Source: an uncultured Lachnospiraceae bacterium
GTDB lineage: Bacteria > Bacillota > Clostridia > Lachnospirales > Lachnospiraceae
Length of the DNA: 64,000 nucleotides
Assembly (NCBI GenBank): GCA_947564735.1
Contig: CANOEC010000019.1
Coordinates: forward strand, 1 to 64,000
Reading direction: 5' to 3'
Below the pieces are notes generated by a model, which did no database searches, had not been told where the DNA came from, and saw nothing but the letters and a program-made list of their open reading frames with translations. Below are positions 24,811-32,972 of this stretch, in pieces. Within the stretch, counting starts at the first letter, position 1, and the number at the start of each line of letters is the position of its first letter. Position numbers and translations under genes: made by a program.

Positions 24811-26466
24811 ATGGTGACAGTGAAGATTCATGGGAAGGAAAGAGTATTTGAGGACGGGGTTCAGTATGAGCTGATTGCAGAGGAATACCAGAATGAATGC
24901 ACCAGTCAGATTGCGCTTGTCGTGGTGGACGGCAAGATACAGGAATTGATGAAGCGATTGAACCACGATTGCGAACTGGAATTTCTCACTTATGAGGATG
25001 TGATTGGACATAAGGCGTATGTGCGTTCTGCGGTGATGCTGATGATGAAAGCCATCAAGGATGTGGCGGGCATGGAAGCGGCAGTCAATGTGAAGGTGGA
25101 TTTTACAATCGGGGCAGGATATTATTGCAGCTTTAAAAATGGTCTGAAGCTGGACGTCCAGACAATAGGGAAGATTAAGGACCGCATGGGCGAACTGGCG
25201 GATATGGATATGCTTGTGACAAAGAAGGCTTATCCGGCGGACGAGGCGGTGGCTCTTTTTAAAGAGCTTGGCATGAAGGATAAAGTTTCCCTATTCAGAT
25301 ACCGCAGAAGCTCTACGATTAATGTGTACTGTCTGGGTGATTATTATGATTACTATTATGGCTATATGCTGCCAAGTACAGGCTATATTAAATACTTTGA
25401 CCTTTTTTCCTATGAAGACGGCATGATACTTCTTTTGCCGGAGAGGGATGAACCCGAAAAGCTTCCAGAATTTATTCCGAAAGAAAAGCTGTTTCGCACG
25501 CTGATGACTACGGCTGAGTGGGGAATTGAAATGGGGATTGACACGGTCGGTGATCTGAATGACAGAATCTGTCAAGGAGATATCGCTGATTTGATTCTGG
25601 TGCAGGAGGCTTTACAGGAGCGCCGTATCGGTGAGATAGCCAGAGATATTGCGCGGCGCGAAGGCGTCAAATTTGTGATGATTGCGGGTCCTTCTTCTTC
25701 TGGAAAAACGACGTTCTCGCACCGACTGTCCATACAGCTTCGCACGTACGGGCTCAGACCGCATCCTATCGGACTGGACAATTATTATCTGAATCACGAT
25801 ATGACGCCGCTTGACGCTCAGGGTAAGCCGGATTACGAATGTCTGGAAGCACTGGATGTGGAGCAGTTTAATCAGGATATGAGCAATCTTCTCGCCGGTA
25901 AAGAAGTGCAGCTTCCGACGTTTAATTTCAAAACCGGAAAACGGGAGTACAGCGGCAAAGTTACAAAGCTGGGGGAGGATGATATTCTTGTGATCGAAGG
26001 AATACACGGACTGAATGAGAAAATGTCCTATTCCCTTCCGGCGGAGAGTAAATTTAAGATTTATATCAGCGCCCTCACCTGCTTAAATGTGGATGAACAT
26101 AATCGGATTCCGACCACTGACGGCAGACTGTTACGCCGCATGGTCAGAGATGCAAGAACAAGGGGGACGTCCGCAGAGAAAACCATTGCCATGTGGGCTT
26201 CTGTCAGACGGGGAGAGGAGAAGTACATTTTCCCGTTTCAGGAAGAGGCTGATGCTATGTTTAACTCGGCAATGATTTATGAACTGGCAGTGCTCAAGCA
26301 GTATGCCGAGCCGCTTTTGTTCAGTATCAAAAAGGGTGAGCCGGGTTATCATGAGGCAAAGAGACTCTTAAAATTCCTAGAGTATTTCTTGGGAGTCAGC
26401 AGTGAGGAGCTTCCGAAGAACTCCCTGTGCAGAGAATTTGTAGGCGGAAGCTGTTTTGATGTGTGA
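24811..26466 (+). CDS. TGS-domain nucleoside (uridine) kinase-like protein
   Basis: A 551-residue fusion. The N-terminal half resembles the TGS and second domains of threonyl-tRNA synthetase (residues 1 to about 250, with KAYVRSAVMLMMKA). The C-terminal half is a uridine kinase/phosphoribulokinase P-loop domain: Walker A GPSSSGKTT (293-301), DNYYLNHD, the acidic IEGIHGLN and the lid RRMVRDARTRG. The family is annotated as nucleoside kinase in Clostridia; whether the TGS half still senses tRNA or serves regulation is not known. The ATG at 24811 follows AAAGGGGG with 8-nt spacing, better than the GTG at 24805. Confidence 0.85.
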   Translation: MVTVKIHGKERVFEDGVQYELIAEEYQNECTSQIALVVVDGKIQELMKRLNHDCELEFLTYEDVIGHKAYVRSAVMLMMKAIKDVAGMEAAVNVKVDFTIGAGYYCSFKNGLKLDVQTIGKIKDRMGELADMDMLVTKKAYPADEAVALFKELGMKDKVSLFRYRRSSTINVYCLGDYYDYYYGYMLPSTGYIKYFDLFSYEDGMILLLPERDEPEKLPEFIPKEKLFRTLMTTAEWGIEMGIDTVGDLNDRICQGDIADLILVQEALQERRIGEIARDIARREGVKFVMIAGPSSSGKTTFSHRLSIQLRTYGLRPHPIGLDNYYLNHDMTPLDAQGKPDYECLEALDVEQFNQDMSNLLAGKEVQLPTFNFKTGKREYSGKVTKLGEDDILVIEGIHGLNEKMSYSLPAESKFKIYISALTCLNVDEHNRIPTTDGRLLRRMVRDARTRGTSAEKTIAMWASVRRGEEKYIFPFQEEADAMFNSAMIYELAVLKQYAEPLLFSIKKGEPGYHEAKRLLKFLEYFLGVSSEELPKNSLCREFVGGSCFDV

Positions 26467-26602
26467 GTAATCAAATGCAGTCCGGTTGCGGGATTTGCGT
26501 TGCATAATCAAAAAGATGTAATCTGGGAATAATAGAATCATGTATGGAAAATGCCGTCAGCATGAGCATTCTTCCGGGAAAAAGAGTAAAAAAGTAAAAT
26601 GA

Positions 26603-26966
26603 TTAAGTAGAATAAATGATCGCGGCTGTACAGACGTAAGGGTACAGGTGAGGAAAGTCCGGGCTTCACAGGGCAGGATGCCGGATAACGTCCGGTGGAG
26701 GTGACTCCAAGGCTAGTGCAACAGAAAAGAAACAGCCGTAGTTTTTGCGTTAGCAAATACTACTGGTCATGGTGGAATGGCAGTGTAAGAGACTACCGCT
26801 GCAACGGTAACGGTGCAGGCTGTGTAAACCCCATCCGAAGCAAGACCGAAACGAAAGCGACAGATTTGCCCGATCTGCTTTCAGGTGGGTCGCTTGAGGT
26901 ATCTGGCAACAGATATCCTAGATAGATGATCATTCACGACATAACCCGGCTTATCGTTCTGCTTAA
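26603..26966 (+). ncRNA. rnpB: RNase P RNA
   Basis: The catalytic RNA that trims tRNA 5' leaders. It carries the universal cores GAGGAAAGTCCGGGC near the 5' end and ACATAACCCGGCTTA near the 3' end, plus internal helices such as GGTGGAATGG and GAAACGAAAGC. The ends pair (TTAAGTAGAA with TTCTGCTTAA) to form helix P1. About 364 nt. Ends are estimated to a few bases. Confidence 0.93.
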
Positions 26967-26988
26967 TTCATATCAATAGGATATAGAG

Positions 26989-27024
26989 GCAACATGCTCC
27001 CGATGCCGGGAGTGTGTTGCTTGT
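26989..27024 (+). terminator. Candidate terminator of rnpB
   Basis: A 14-bp stem (GCAACATGCTCCCG with CGGGAGTGTGTTGC, two G-U pairs) and an ATGC loop, 22 nt after rnpB. Only a weak TTGT tail. Confidence 0.55.
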
Positions 27025-27094
27025 AATACGTGTGGCACGTAATGCGCTGCATGTCATGAGAACAAAGTGTTGAAGGGAAGGCGCGGTAGGTGAT

Positions 27095-27907
27095 ATGGGA
27101 CGAAACCGAAGGATAAAGAAGGCGTTGTCTATTATCTGCCTGCTTTGCTGCATTGCCGGAATACCGCTGTCCGTACAGGCACAGGAGGGTTCTTTGCCGC
27201 ATCTGATTCAGACGGTGTCAGAGGCAGATATTTATGAGGGGATGCTGGCGCTTGGATTTCTGGAGACGCCGGTTCTGAAAGAAGATGATTGTGCCAAGGC
27301 ATATGAGAATATCAAAGCATGTGTGGTACGGATTCAGATGGGAAACGCACATGGCAGTGGAATTATATGGGAAATGACACCGGAGGCGGTGATAATCGTT
27401 ACCAATAAGCATGTGCTGGAATATTGGAAAGACGAGAACAGTTATGTATATTTTATGCAGGGGTATTATGCAGATGCATGGGTCATTGGCGTATCGGAAC
27501 AGTACGATGTAGGATTTTTATGTGTTGACAGCAGGCAGTTTTCCTACGAGCAGTTAGAACGGTTTCGGAGTGCGCGTGTGGAGGAAGCGGTTTATACAAG
27601 CCTACAGCAGGGAGATGTAATGTTTTCCGTTGATTCCGGTTTCGCAGATGAGGAGGAGCGCTATTTTGAGGCAACGGTCGGAGATACCCATAAATATATA
27701 GAAGATTTTGGTGCATACATGCTGTACGGACACGGATTTGCCAAGGAAGGCATGTCGGGCGGCGGCACCTTTGACGGACGAGGATATCTGATTGGAATGA
27801 CAACGGGAGGAACTTATTACAACGAGACAGCCAGTGTGCCGCTGCCGGATATGATAGAGGCATACAAAGCGATTGTGCAGGAAAGCATATTTACAGATGT
27901 GCCATAA
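27095..27907 (+). CDS. Secreted trypsin-like serine protease
   Basis: A 270-residue exported protease-like protein. A signal peptide (about residues 1-29, cut near VQAQ) is followed by a chymotrypsin-fold domain whose triad can be read as His106 (VTNKHV), Asp138 (EQYDVGFL) and Ser221 (EGMSGGG). There is no PDZ domain, unlike HtrA/DegP. Target unknown. It precedes a membrane protein gene by 53 nt and may be cotranscribed. Confidence 0.8.
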   Translation: MGRNRRIKKALSIICLLCCIAGIPLSVQAQEGSLPHLIQTVSEADIYEGMLALGFLETPVLKEDDCAKAYENIKACVVRIQMGNAHGSGIIWEMTPEAVIIVTNKHVLEYWKDENSYVYFMQGYYADAWVIGVSEQYDVGFLCVDSRQFSYEQLERFRSARVEEAVYTSLQQGDVMFSVDSGFADEEERYFEATVGDTHKYIEDFGAYMLYGHGFAKEGMSGGGTFDGRGYLIGMTTGGTYYNETASVPLPDMIEAYKAIVQESIFTDVP

Positions 27908-27960
27908 TCCGAAACTATCGGGAAACAGGGCATGTGCCGTAAAAAGAGGAAAGCAAACGT

Positions 27961-28971
27961 ATGGAAATTGAATGGAGTGATGGAATTAAGTTTCAGGTAA
28001 GGGAAAACGCTGCGGCGTTTATCTGCGGTTGTATTGCAATCATATTATCGGTTATTATTTTGATTCTATGGATATTTTGTCCGTCGAGCAGGGGCGGCGG
28101 AGCGCTCATGTTTGTGCCGCTATTTTGCATGGCGGCTTTTGGTGTGCTGTGTCTGGTGATTTTTTATAAAAGAAGGCTGATAGTCGAAGATATGAATCTG
28201 TGTTATGTAAACTTTTTTGGAAAAAGAAAAGAGTTTACCTTAGATGACATTGGTTATTGTAAAATAGGTGGAAGAGGTGCATATAATCATGTGGTGCTGT
28301 ACAATCTTCTCGGAGAAAAGTTATGTAAACTTGATTTTGAAATGCGCGATATTGTGGAGCTGCATCAGTATCTTGTGGACAATCAGGTAAGAGTGGAATG
28401 GGGCGCGGTTAAGCTGGATGGGGAGGCAATGATGCTGCTTGATGCGATTCACAGGGAGGGAAGTGTCTGTGAGGAAGAAATCAGTAAATGCGCGGAAAGA
28501 TTTTTTGACGAGGTGGAGCCGCTGTTTCGGGAGTGGGAAAAACGCAACCAGCAGTTTCATGTTAGCTGGGAGCTTGGATTTGTACAGTATTCTCTGGAGG
28601 ATTTGACACATAAGTGTAAGTTCAGGGAGCGTGTCAGCTCTCTCGGTTCAAACCTGCAGGAAATTCCGGTTTCCTATGCGTGTGTGCTGGAAGCGTATCT
28701 GAAATGCGGGGAGGAGTATATTGTGGACAGAAAAGGTGAGGACATAAGCGTCATCATTCCGTATATGGTCAGAAGTAAATCATATCGTATCGGGGAAGGA
28801 ACGCGCATCAGGAAGGTGGATGAAAAGAATACGGTCAACTGGCTGGCGCTGCATCTGGAAATGCTGTCGAGGGAAATGCCAAGGCATAAATACCACACGG
28901 AAGCATTTACCGTGCGCCACTGTCTGAGTAGAAAGGCGGGGCTGGTACAGGAGCAGTCTTCGGAACAATAA
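27961..28971 (+). CDS. Hypothetical membrane protein
   Basis: A 336-residue protein I do not firmly recognise; it may belong to DUF6560. Two hydrophobic helices at about residues 17-40 and 48-67 are followed by a PH-like segment (RRLIVEDMNLCYVNFFGKRKEFTLDDIG), where a two-helix anchor followed by a bPH-type fold is a common plan, then a mostly helical, acidic cytoplasmic region of about 200 residues. AGAGGAAAG precedes the ATG. Sits after the secreted protease gene on the same strand. Confidence 0.55.
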   Translation: MEIEWSDGIKFQVRENAAAFICGCIAIILSVIILILWIFCPSSRGGGALMFVPLFCMAAFGVLCLVIFYKRRLIVEDMNLCYVNFFGKRKEFTLDDIGYCKIGGRGAYNHVVLYNLLGEKLCKLDFEMRDIVELHQYLVDNQVRVEWGAVKLDGEAMMLLDAIHREGSVCEEEISKCAERFFDEVEPLFREWEKRNQQFHVSWELGFVQYSLEDLTHKCKFRERVSSLGSNLQEIPVSYACVLEAYLKCGEEYIVDRKGEDISVIIPYMVRSKSYRIGEGTRIRKVDEKNTVNWLALHLEMLSREMPRHKYHTEAFTVRHCLSRKAGLVQEQSSEQ

Positions 28972-28994
28972 ACTGTAGAAGAGGAGGAATTTTT

Positions 28995-29867
28995 ATGGCG
29001 CTATTTCAAATCAGTAATGACAAGGTTACCATACAGATTGACAGTATGGGGGCGGAGCTTAGGTCGCTTAAGGATGTTGTATCGGGAAAAGAATACATGT
29101 GGAATGCCGATCCGGCATACTGGAAACGGACTTCGCCGGTACTTTTTCCGCTGGTGGGAGGTTTGCAGGACGGAATATACCGTCTGGACGGCAGAACGTA
29201 TCCGATGGGACAGCATGGTTTTGCCAGAGATATGGAGTTTCAATTAAAAAGCCAGACTGCCCATGAGATATGGTTTGTACTGGAATCAGACGAGGAGACG
29301 CTTGTAAAATATCCCTATCCGTTTGTGCTGGAACTGGGATACGAGCTGACGGACAGGACGGTGGTCGTGAAATGGAGAGTAAAAAATCCGTCAAAGGATC
29401 GCATGTATTTTGCCATTGGCGGGCATCCTGCATTTCTCTGTCCAATTGAGGATGGCACAAAGCAGACCGATTATAAAATCAGATTTGATGCAAATGAACA
29501 GGTGTTATCATCATCTCTGGAAAAGGGTCTGATTATTGATAAAAAGATGACATACAGACTGCAGGACGGGATGCTGCCGGTGACAGAGCATTTGTTTGAC
29601 GGCGATGCACTGGTCATTGAAGAAAATCAGGCGCACAGCGTGGCGCTTGTCAAGCCGGACGGCAAGGATTATCTGACGGTTACATTCGATGCGCCGTTGT
29701 TCGGCATCTGGTCTCCGCCGGGAAAGCAGGCGCCCTTTATCTGTATCGAGCCGTGGTATGGCAGATGCGACAGGGCAGGTTATGAAGGAGAATGGAAAGA
29801 CCGCGAATGGATGCAGATGTTAGAGGGCGGCAAGACGTTTGCAGCGGACTATCAAGTGACGATTTAA
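28995..29867 (+). CDS. Aldose 1-epimerase family protein (LacX-like)
   Basis: A 290-residue galactose mutarotase-fold protein of the LacX/YeaD-like branch. Typical segments are DSMGAELRSLKD at the N-terminus, FPLVGGLQDG, GQHGFARDMEF with the conserved His, FAIGGHPAF with a second His, and CIEPWYGRCD with the catalytic-type Glu. It would interconvert anomers of a sugar or sugar phosphate; the substrate is not predictable. GAGGAGGAA precedes the ATG. Confidence 0.85.
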   Translation: MALFQISNDKVTIQIDSMGAELRSLKDVVSGKEYMWNADPAYWKRTSPVLFPLVGGLQDGIYRLDGRTYPMGQHGFARDMEFQLKSQTAHEIWFVLESDEETLVKYPYPFVLELGYELTDRTVVVKWRVKNPSKDRMYFAIGGHPAFLCPIEDGTKQTDYKIRFDANEQVLSSSLEKGLIIDKKMTYRLQDGMLPVTEHLFDGDALVIEENQAHSVALVKPDGKDYLTVTFDAPLFGIWSPPGKQAPFICIEPWYGRCDRAGYEGEWKDREWMQMLEGGKTFAADYQVTI

Positions 29868-29884
29868 AGTGCGGGAGGACGATG

Positions 29885-30583
29885 ATGGAACCGATTGTAC
29901 AGTGCATGGGACTGACAAAGAGATTCGGCGGCAAAACGGCGCTCAATCAGATTTATCTGAATCTGGAGCGGGGCAGGATTATTGGGCTTTTAGGACCGAA
30001 CGGAAGCGGCAAGACGACTCTGATAAAGATTATGAACGGGCTGCTTTTGCCTACAGCGGGTGATATTCTGATTAACGGGTTAAGACCGGGCGTAGAAACA
30101 AAGTACAGGATATCGTATTTGCCGGAACGGACGTATTTGCAGCCCGGTATGAAGGTTATGGAGATTGTACAGTATTTTCAGGATTTCTATCCGGATTTCC
30201 GGGTGGACAGGGCTTACGATATGCTTGCGCGTCTTCAGATACAGCCTTACGAACGGTTTAAGAACCTTTCTAAAGGCACCAAGGAGAAAGTACAGCTGAT
30301 TCTCGTGATGAGCCGGGACGCTGATTTATATATTCTGGACGAGCCGATTGCAGGTGTGGATCCGGCTTCCAGAGATTATATTTTACATACAATCGTACAG
30401 AACTACAACAGAAATGCAACCATTCTCTTGTCAACCCATTTGATTTCCGACGTGGAGCATATATTGGACGAAGTGGTTTTTATCAGATACGGCAGCATCG
30501 TATTGCAGGCGGGTGCGGAGCAAATCAGACGAAATGAAGGCAAATCCATAGACCGCTTCTTTAGGGAGGTGTTTGCATGTTAG
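29885..30583 (+). CDS. ABC transporter ATP-binding protein
   Basis: A 232-residue ATPase. Walker A is GPNGSGKTT, the signature is the degenerate LSKGTKEKVQL in place of LSGGQ, and Walker B is LYILDEPIAGVD. The LSKG form occurs in exporters of the YhaQ/GntR-linked and bacteriocin-type ABC-2 class. The second ATG (29885) is preferred for spacing from GGGAGGA. The permease gene overlaps its last 7 nt, so the two are coupled. Substrate unknown. Confidence 0.88.
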   Translation: MEPIVQCMGLTKRFGGKTALNQIYLNLERGRIIGLLGPNGSGKTTLIKIMNGLLLPTAGDILINGLRPGVETKYRISYLPERTYLQPGMKVMEIVQYFQDFYPDFRVDRAYDMLARLQIQPYERFKNLSKGTKEKVQLILVMSRDADLYILDEPIAGVDPASRDYILHTIVQNYNRNATILLSTHLISDVEHILDEVVFIRYGSIVLQAGAEQIRRNEGKSIDRFFREVFAC

Positions 30584-31359
30584 CAAAACTAATAAAATAT
30601 GAATGGCAATCCACATGGAAGCTGCTTGTGCCGGCGAATCTGCTCATTGTTGTAATGACTATTCTTGCCTGCATTACGGTACGGCTGGATGTTTTCGACG
30701 CGTATAACGAGGGGATGATATTCAGCGTCATAGCTATTATATTGACATATGTGGGCAGTATGTTTGTGGTGATGATTGGGACGGGAATCTATCTGATTTA
30801 CCGTTTTTATACGTCTACATATGGTGAACAGGGATATTTGCTGCATACGCTGCCGGTGGATAAGCATTACATTGTGGTGGCAAAAGTTTTGGTCAGTACG
30901 GCATGGGTAATGCTCAGTACTTGCCTGATATATCTGTCGGTTCTTTTACTTTTTAATGAGGAAGGCGATATTTTTACACAGATAATAGACAGTATCAAAG
31001 GAAGCGCCATGTGGTCCGGAACAGAGGATGTGAATGCGTTTGCAGTGATTATGACGTTGATAGCAGGTGTGGTCTTAATGTTTGCAAGAATCCTTAAAGT
31101 GACGGCATGTATTTCGCTGGGTCAGCTTTCCAACAACCATAAATTACTGGCGGCGTTCGGGTTTTATTTTCTGGTTTATATTGCGCAACAGATTATGAAC
31201 GGAATTTATTATGCGATTCTCGGATATATTAATAAAATAACGGGCGATTGGTATTATGGAAAAAGCTGGGAATATTCGCTGCTGTCGGGTTTGATATATG
31301 CGGTTGTCTTCTATCTGGTTACATGGTATATCATGGATAAAAAATTAAATCTGGAGTAG
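30577..31359 (+). CDS. ABC-2 type permease
   Basis: A 260-residue membrane protein with about six hydrophobic helices (starting near residues 16, 47, 100, 160, 190 and 230). It overlaps the ATPase gene and forms an ABC-2 type exporter with it. No substrate can be inferred. Its TAG stop lies within the first bases of the structured repeat that begins at 31356. Confidence 0.8.
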   Translation: MLAKLIKYEWQSTWKLLVPANLLIVVMTILACITVRLDVFDAYNEGMIFSVIAIILTYVGSMFVVMIGTGIYLIYRFYTSTYGEQGYLLHTLPVDKHYIVVAKVLVSTAWVMLSTCLIYLSVLLLFNEEGDIFTQIIDSIKGSAMWSGTEDVNAFAVIMTLIAGVVLMFARILKVTACISLGQLSNNHKLLAAFGFYFLVYIAQQIMNGIYYAILGYINKITGDWYYGKSWEYSLLSGLIYAVVFYLVTWYIMDKKLNLE

Positions 31360-31482
31360 ATTGAAAAATAAGCTTGATAGCTTATTTTTCAATCGGCAAT
31401 TTGTGCCGGAGCGTCACAAATATGCCTTGATGGCAGACGCAAATTTGAGATTTGCGTCGCCCCGTCGCGTAAAACGCTCCGG
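31356..31482 (+). other. Structured repeat element, copy 1 (three hairpins plus pseudoknot)
   Basis: Hairpin 1: ATTGAAAAATAAGC with GCTTATTTTTCAAT, 14 bp (31360-31393). Hairpin 2: GGCA-ATTTGTG with CACAAAT-A-TGCC (31395-31426) and loop CCGGAGCGT. Hairpin 3: GACGCAAAT with ATTTGCGTC (31436-31458). The whole 9-nt loop of hairpin 2 is complementary to ACGCTCCGG at 31474-31482, a possible pseudoknot. Copy 2 at 32777 shares bases 31356-31403 exactly and keeps all later pairings with different bases. From 31483 to 31628 a partial second module (ATTTTGTGCC...GGCTTACAAAT, about 31522-31559) and no gene are seen. Confidence 0.7.
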
Positions 31483-31628
31483 AATAGAGAGGAGTGTGAG
31501 AAATTGCATTTATCAACCGCAATTTTGTGCCGACGCTGATAGCGTTTTGGCTTACAAATTCGCAGGGTGTTTCTTGACATATTGCGGAAAAAGGAACAGA
31601 ATGGTTTAAGAAAGGTGGGTGTTTGGTT

Positions 31629-32777
31629 ATGACAAAAATAGATATTGTGTCAGGGTTTCTTGGAGCAGGTAAGACGACACTAATTAAAAAACTGCTGAAA
31701 GAAGCTTTGGCGGATACAAAGGTAGTATTGATAGAGAATGAATTTGGAGAAATTGGTATTGACGGTGGATTTTTAAAAGAAGCGGGGATTGAGATTAAGG
31801 AAATGAATTCCGGCTGTATCTGCTGTTCACTGGTAGGAGATTTTGGAACTTCTTTGAGGGAAGTGTTGGACACTTATGCACCGGAACGTATTTTGATTGA
31901 GCCATCCGGGGTGGGTAAGCTGTCCGATGTCATGAAGGCTGTACAGGATGCAATGGCTGACAGAGATGTGGAACTGAATAGTGCAGTGGCGGTTGTTGAT
32001 GCATGTAAATGTAAAATGTATATTAAGAATTTCGGTGAGTTTTTTGTCAATCAGATTGAACATGCCGGGACGATTGTACTGAGCCGGACGGATAAGCTGA
32101 GCGAGGAGAAGCTGGCAGTCTGTGTGGAGATGATACGTGAACATAACGAGAAAGCGACCATTATCACAACGCCGTGGGATGCGCTGGAAGGCAAAGATAT
32201 TCTGGAGACGATTGAGGGCGCGAAGGATTTGGAGGCGGAACTGATGCGGGAAGTGATGGCGCATCATGAGGAGCATGAACATCACCATGACCACGGTCCG
32301 GACTGTACCTGCGGCTGTCACGATCATGAGCACCATCACCATGAACATGATGAGCACGACGGGCATGAGCACCATCATCATGAGGAAGAGGGACATGAAC
32401 ACCATCACCATGAGGGAGAGGGACATGAGCACCATCACCATGAGCATGAGGAACATGACCATCACCACGACGGGCATGAACACCATCACCACCATCATGC
32501 AGATGAGATTTTTACAAGCTGGGGATTGGAGACGCCTGCCGTATACGAGAAAAAGGAGATAGAGCATATTCTCGCAGAACTTGATAAAGAAGAAGTGTAC
32601 GGTATTGTTTTGCGTGCGAAAGGTATGGTTCCCGCTTCGGACGGCGGCTGGATATATTTTGATTATGTTCCGGAAGAGAGTAACGTCAGAGATGGTAAGC
32701 CGGATGTTACCGGTAAGTTTTGTGTAATCGGTTCTAAGCTGAACGAGGAGAAGCTGGCGGAGTTATTTAAGAAGTAG
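31629..32777 (+). CDS. CobW/G3E-family GTPase with His-rich metal-binding segment
   Basis: A 382-residue COG0523 GTPase, a class of metallochaperones for zinc, nickel or cobalt insertion. Walker A is GFLGAGKTT (9-17), the metal-binding motif GCICC (62-66), followed by VEPSG-type and base-recognition segments (LSRTDKL). Residues about 211-293 are a striking run of His, Glu, Asp and Gly with a DCTCGCHD insert, the sort of metal store seen in zinc-regulated members. The CobW C-terminal domain follows. AAAGGTGGG lies before the ATG at 31629. A partner gene at 32973 has the same fold. Zinc is the likeliest metal, but the choice is inference. Confidence 0.9.
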   Translation: MTKIDIVSGFLGAGKTTLIKKLLKEALADTKVVLIENEFGEIGIDGGFLKEAGIEIKEMNSGCICCSLVGDFGTSLREVLDTYAPERILIEPSGVGKLSDVMKAVQDAMADRDVELNSAVAVVDACKCKMYIKNFGEFFVNQIEHAGTIVLSRTDKLSEEKLAVCVEMIREHNEKATIITTPWDALEGKDILETIEGAKDLEAELMREVMAHHEEHEHHHDHGPDCTCGCHDHEHHHHEHDEHDGHEHHHHEEEGHEHHHHEGEGHEHHHHEHEEHDHHHDGHEHHHHHHADEIFTSWGLETPAVYEKKEIEHILAELDKEEVYGIVLRAKGMVPASDGGWIYFDYVPEESNVRDGKPDVTGKFCVIGSKLNEEKLAELFKK

Positions 32778-32928
32778 TAGATTGAAAAATAAGCTTGATA
32801 GCTTATTTTTCAATCGGCAATTTGAGTCAGAGCCTCAAATATGCCTTGAGCGCAGCCGAGAATAAAAGTATTCCTTCGGAAAACTTTGAGATTCTCGGCG
32901 CGATGTCATCGCAGCAAGCTGCTTTGAC
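32777..32928 (+). other. Structured repeat element, copy 2
   Basis: Bases 32777-32824 match copy 1 exactly, including the 14-bp hairpin 1. Hairpin 2 is ATTTGAG with CTCAAAT (32820-32840), loop TCAGAGC. Hairpin 3 is GCCGAGAAT with ATTCTCGGC (32855-32863, 32891-32899), with an inner hairpin AAAGT.TTCC/GGAA.ACTTT. The 7-nt loop of hairpin 2 pairs with GCTTTGA at 32921-32927 (one G-U). It ends 45 nt before the next gene. Confidence 0.7.
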
Positions 32929-32972
32929 ATGGAGGATTAGATAGAAGTTAGCAGGAAGGGTGTGAACGTGAT

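Noticed and set aside
26467-26602. rnpB promoter
   Set aside because: No -35 and -10 pair at acceptable spacing could be found near the expected start.
32260-32510. CAC/CAT-rich repeats as a tandem-repeat array or CRISPR
   Set aside because: They are codons of the His-rich segment of the GTPase; there are no equal-length spacers.
31827-32567. Minus-strand frame rich in Met and Val
   Set aside because: It mirrors the His-rich repeats of the CobW gene and has no independent support.
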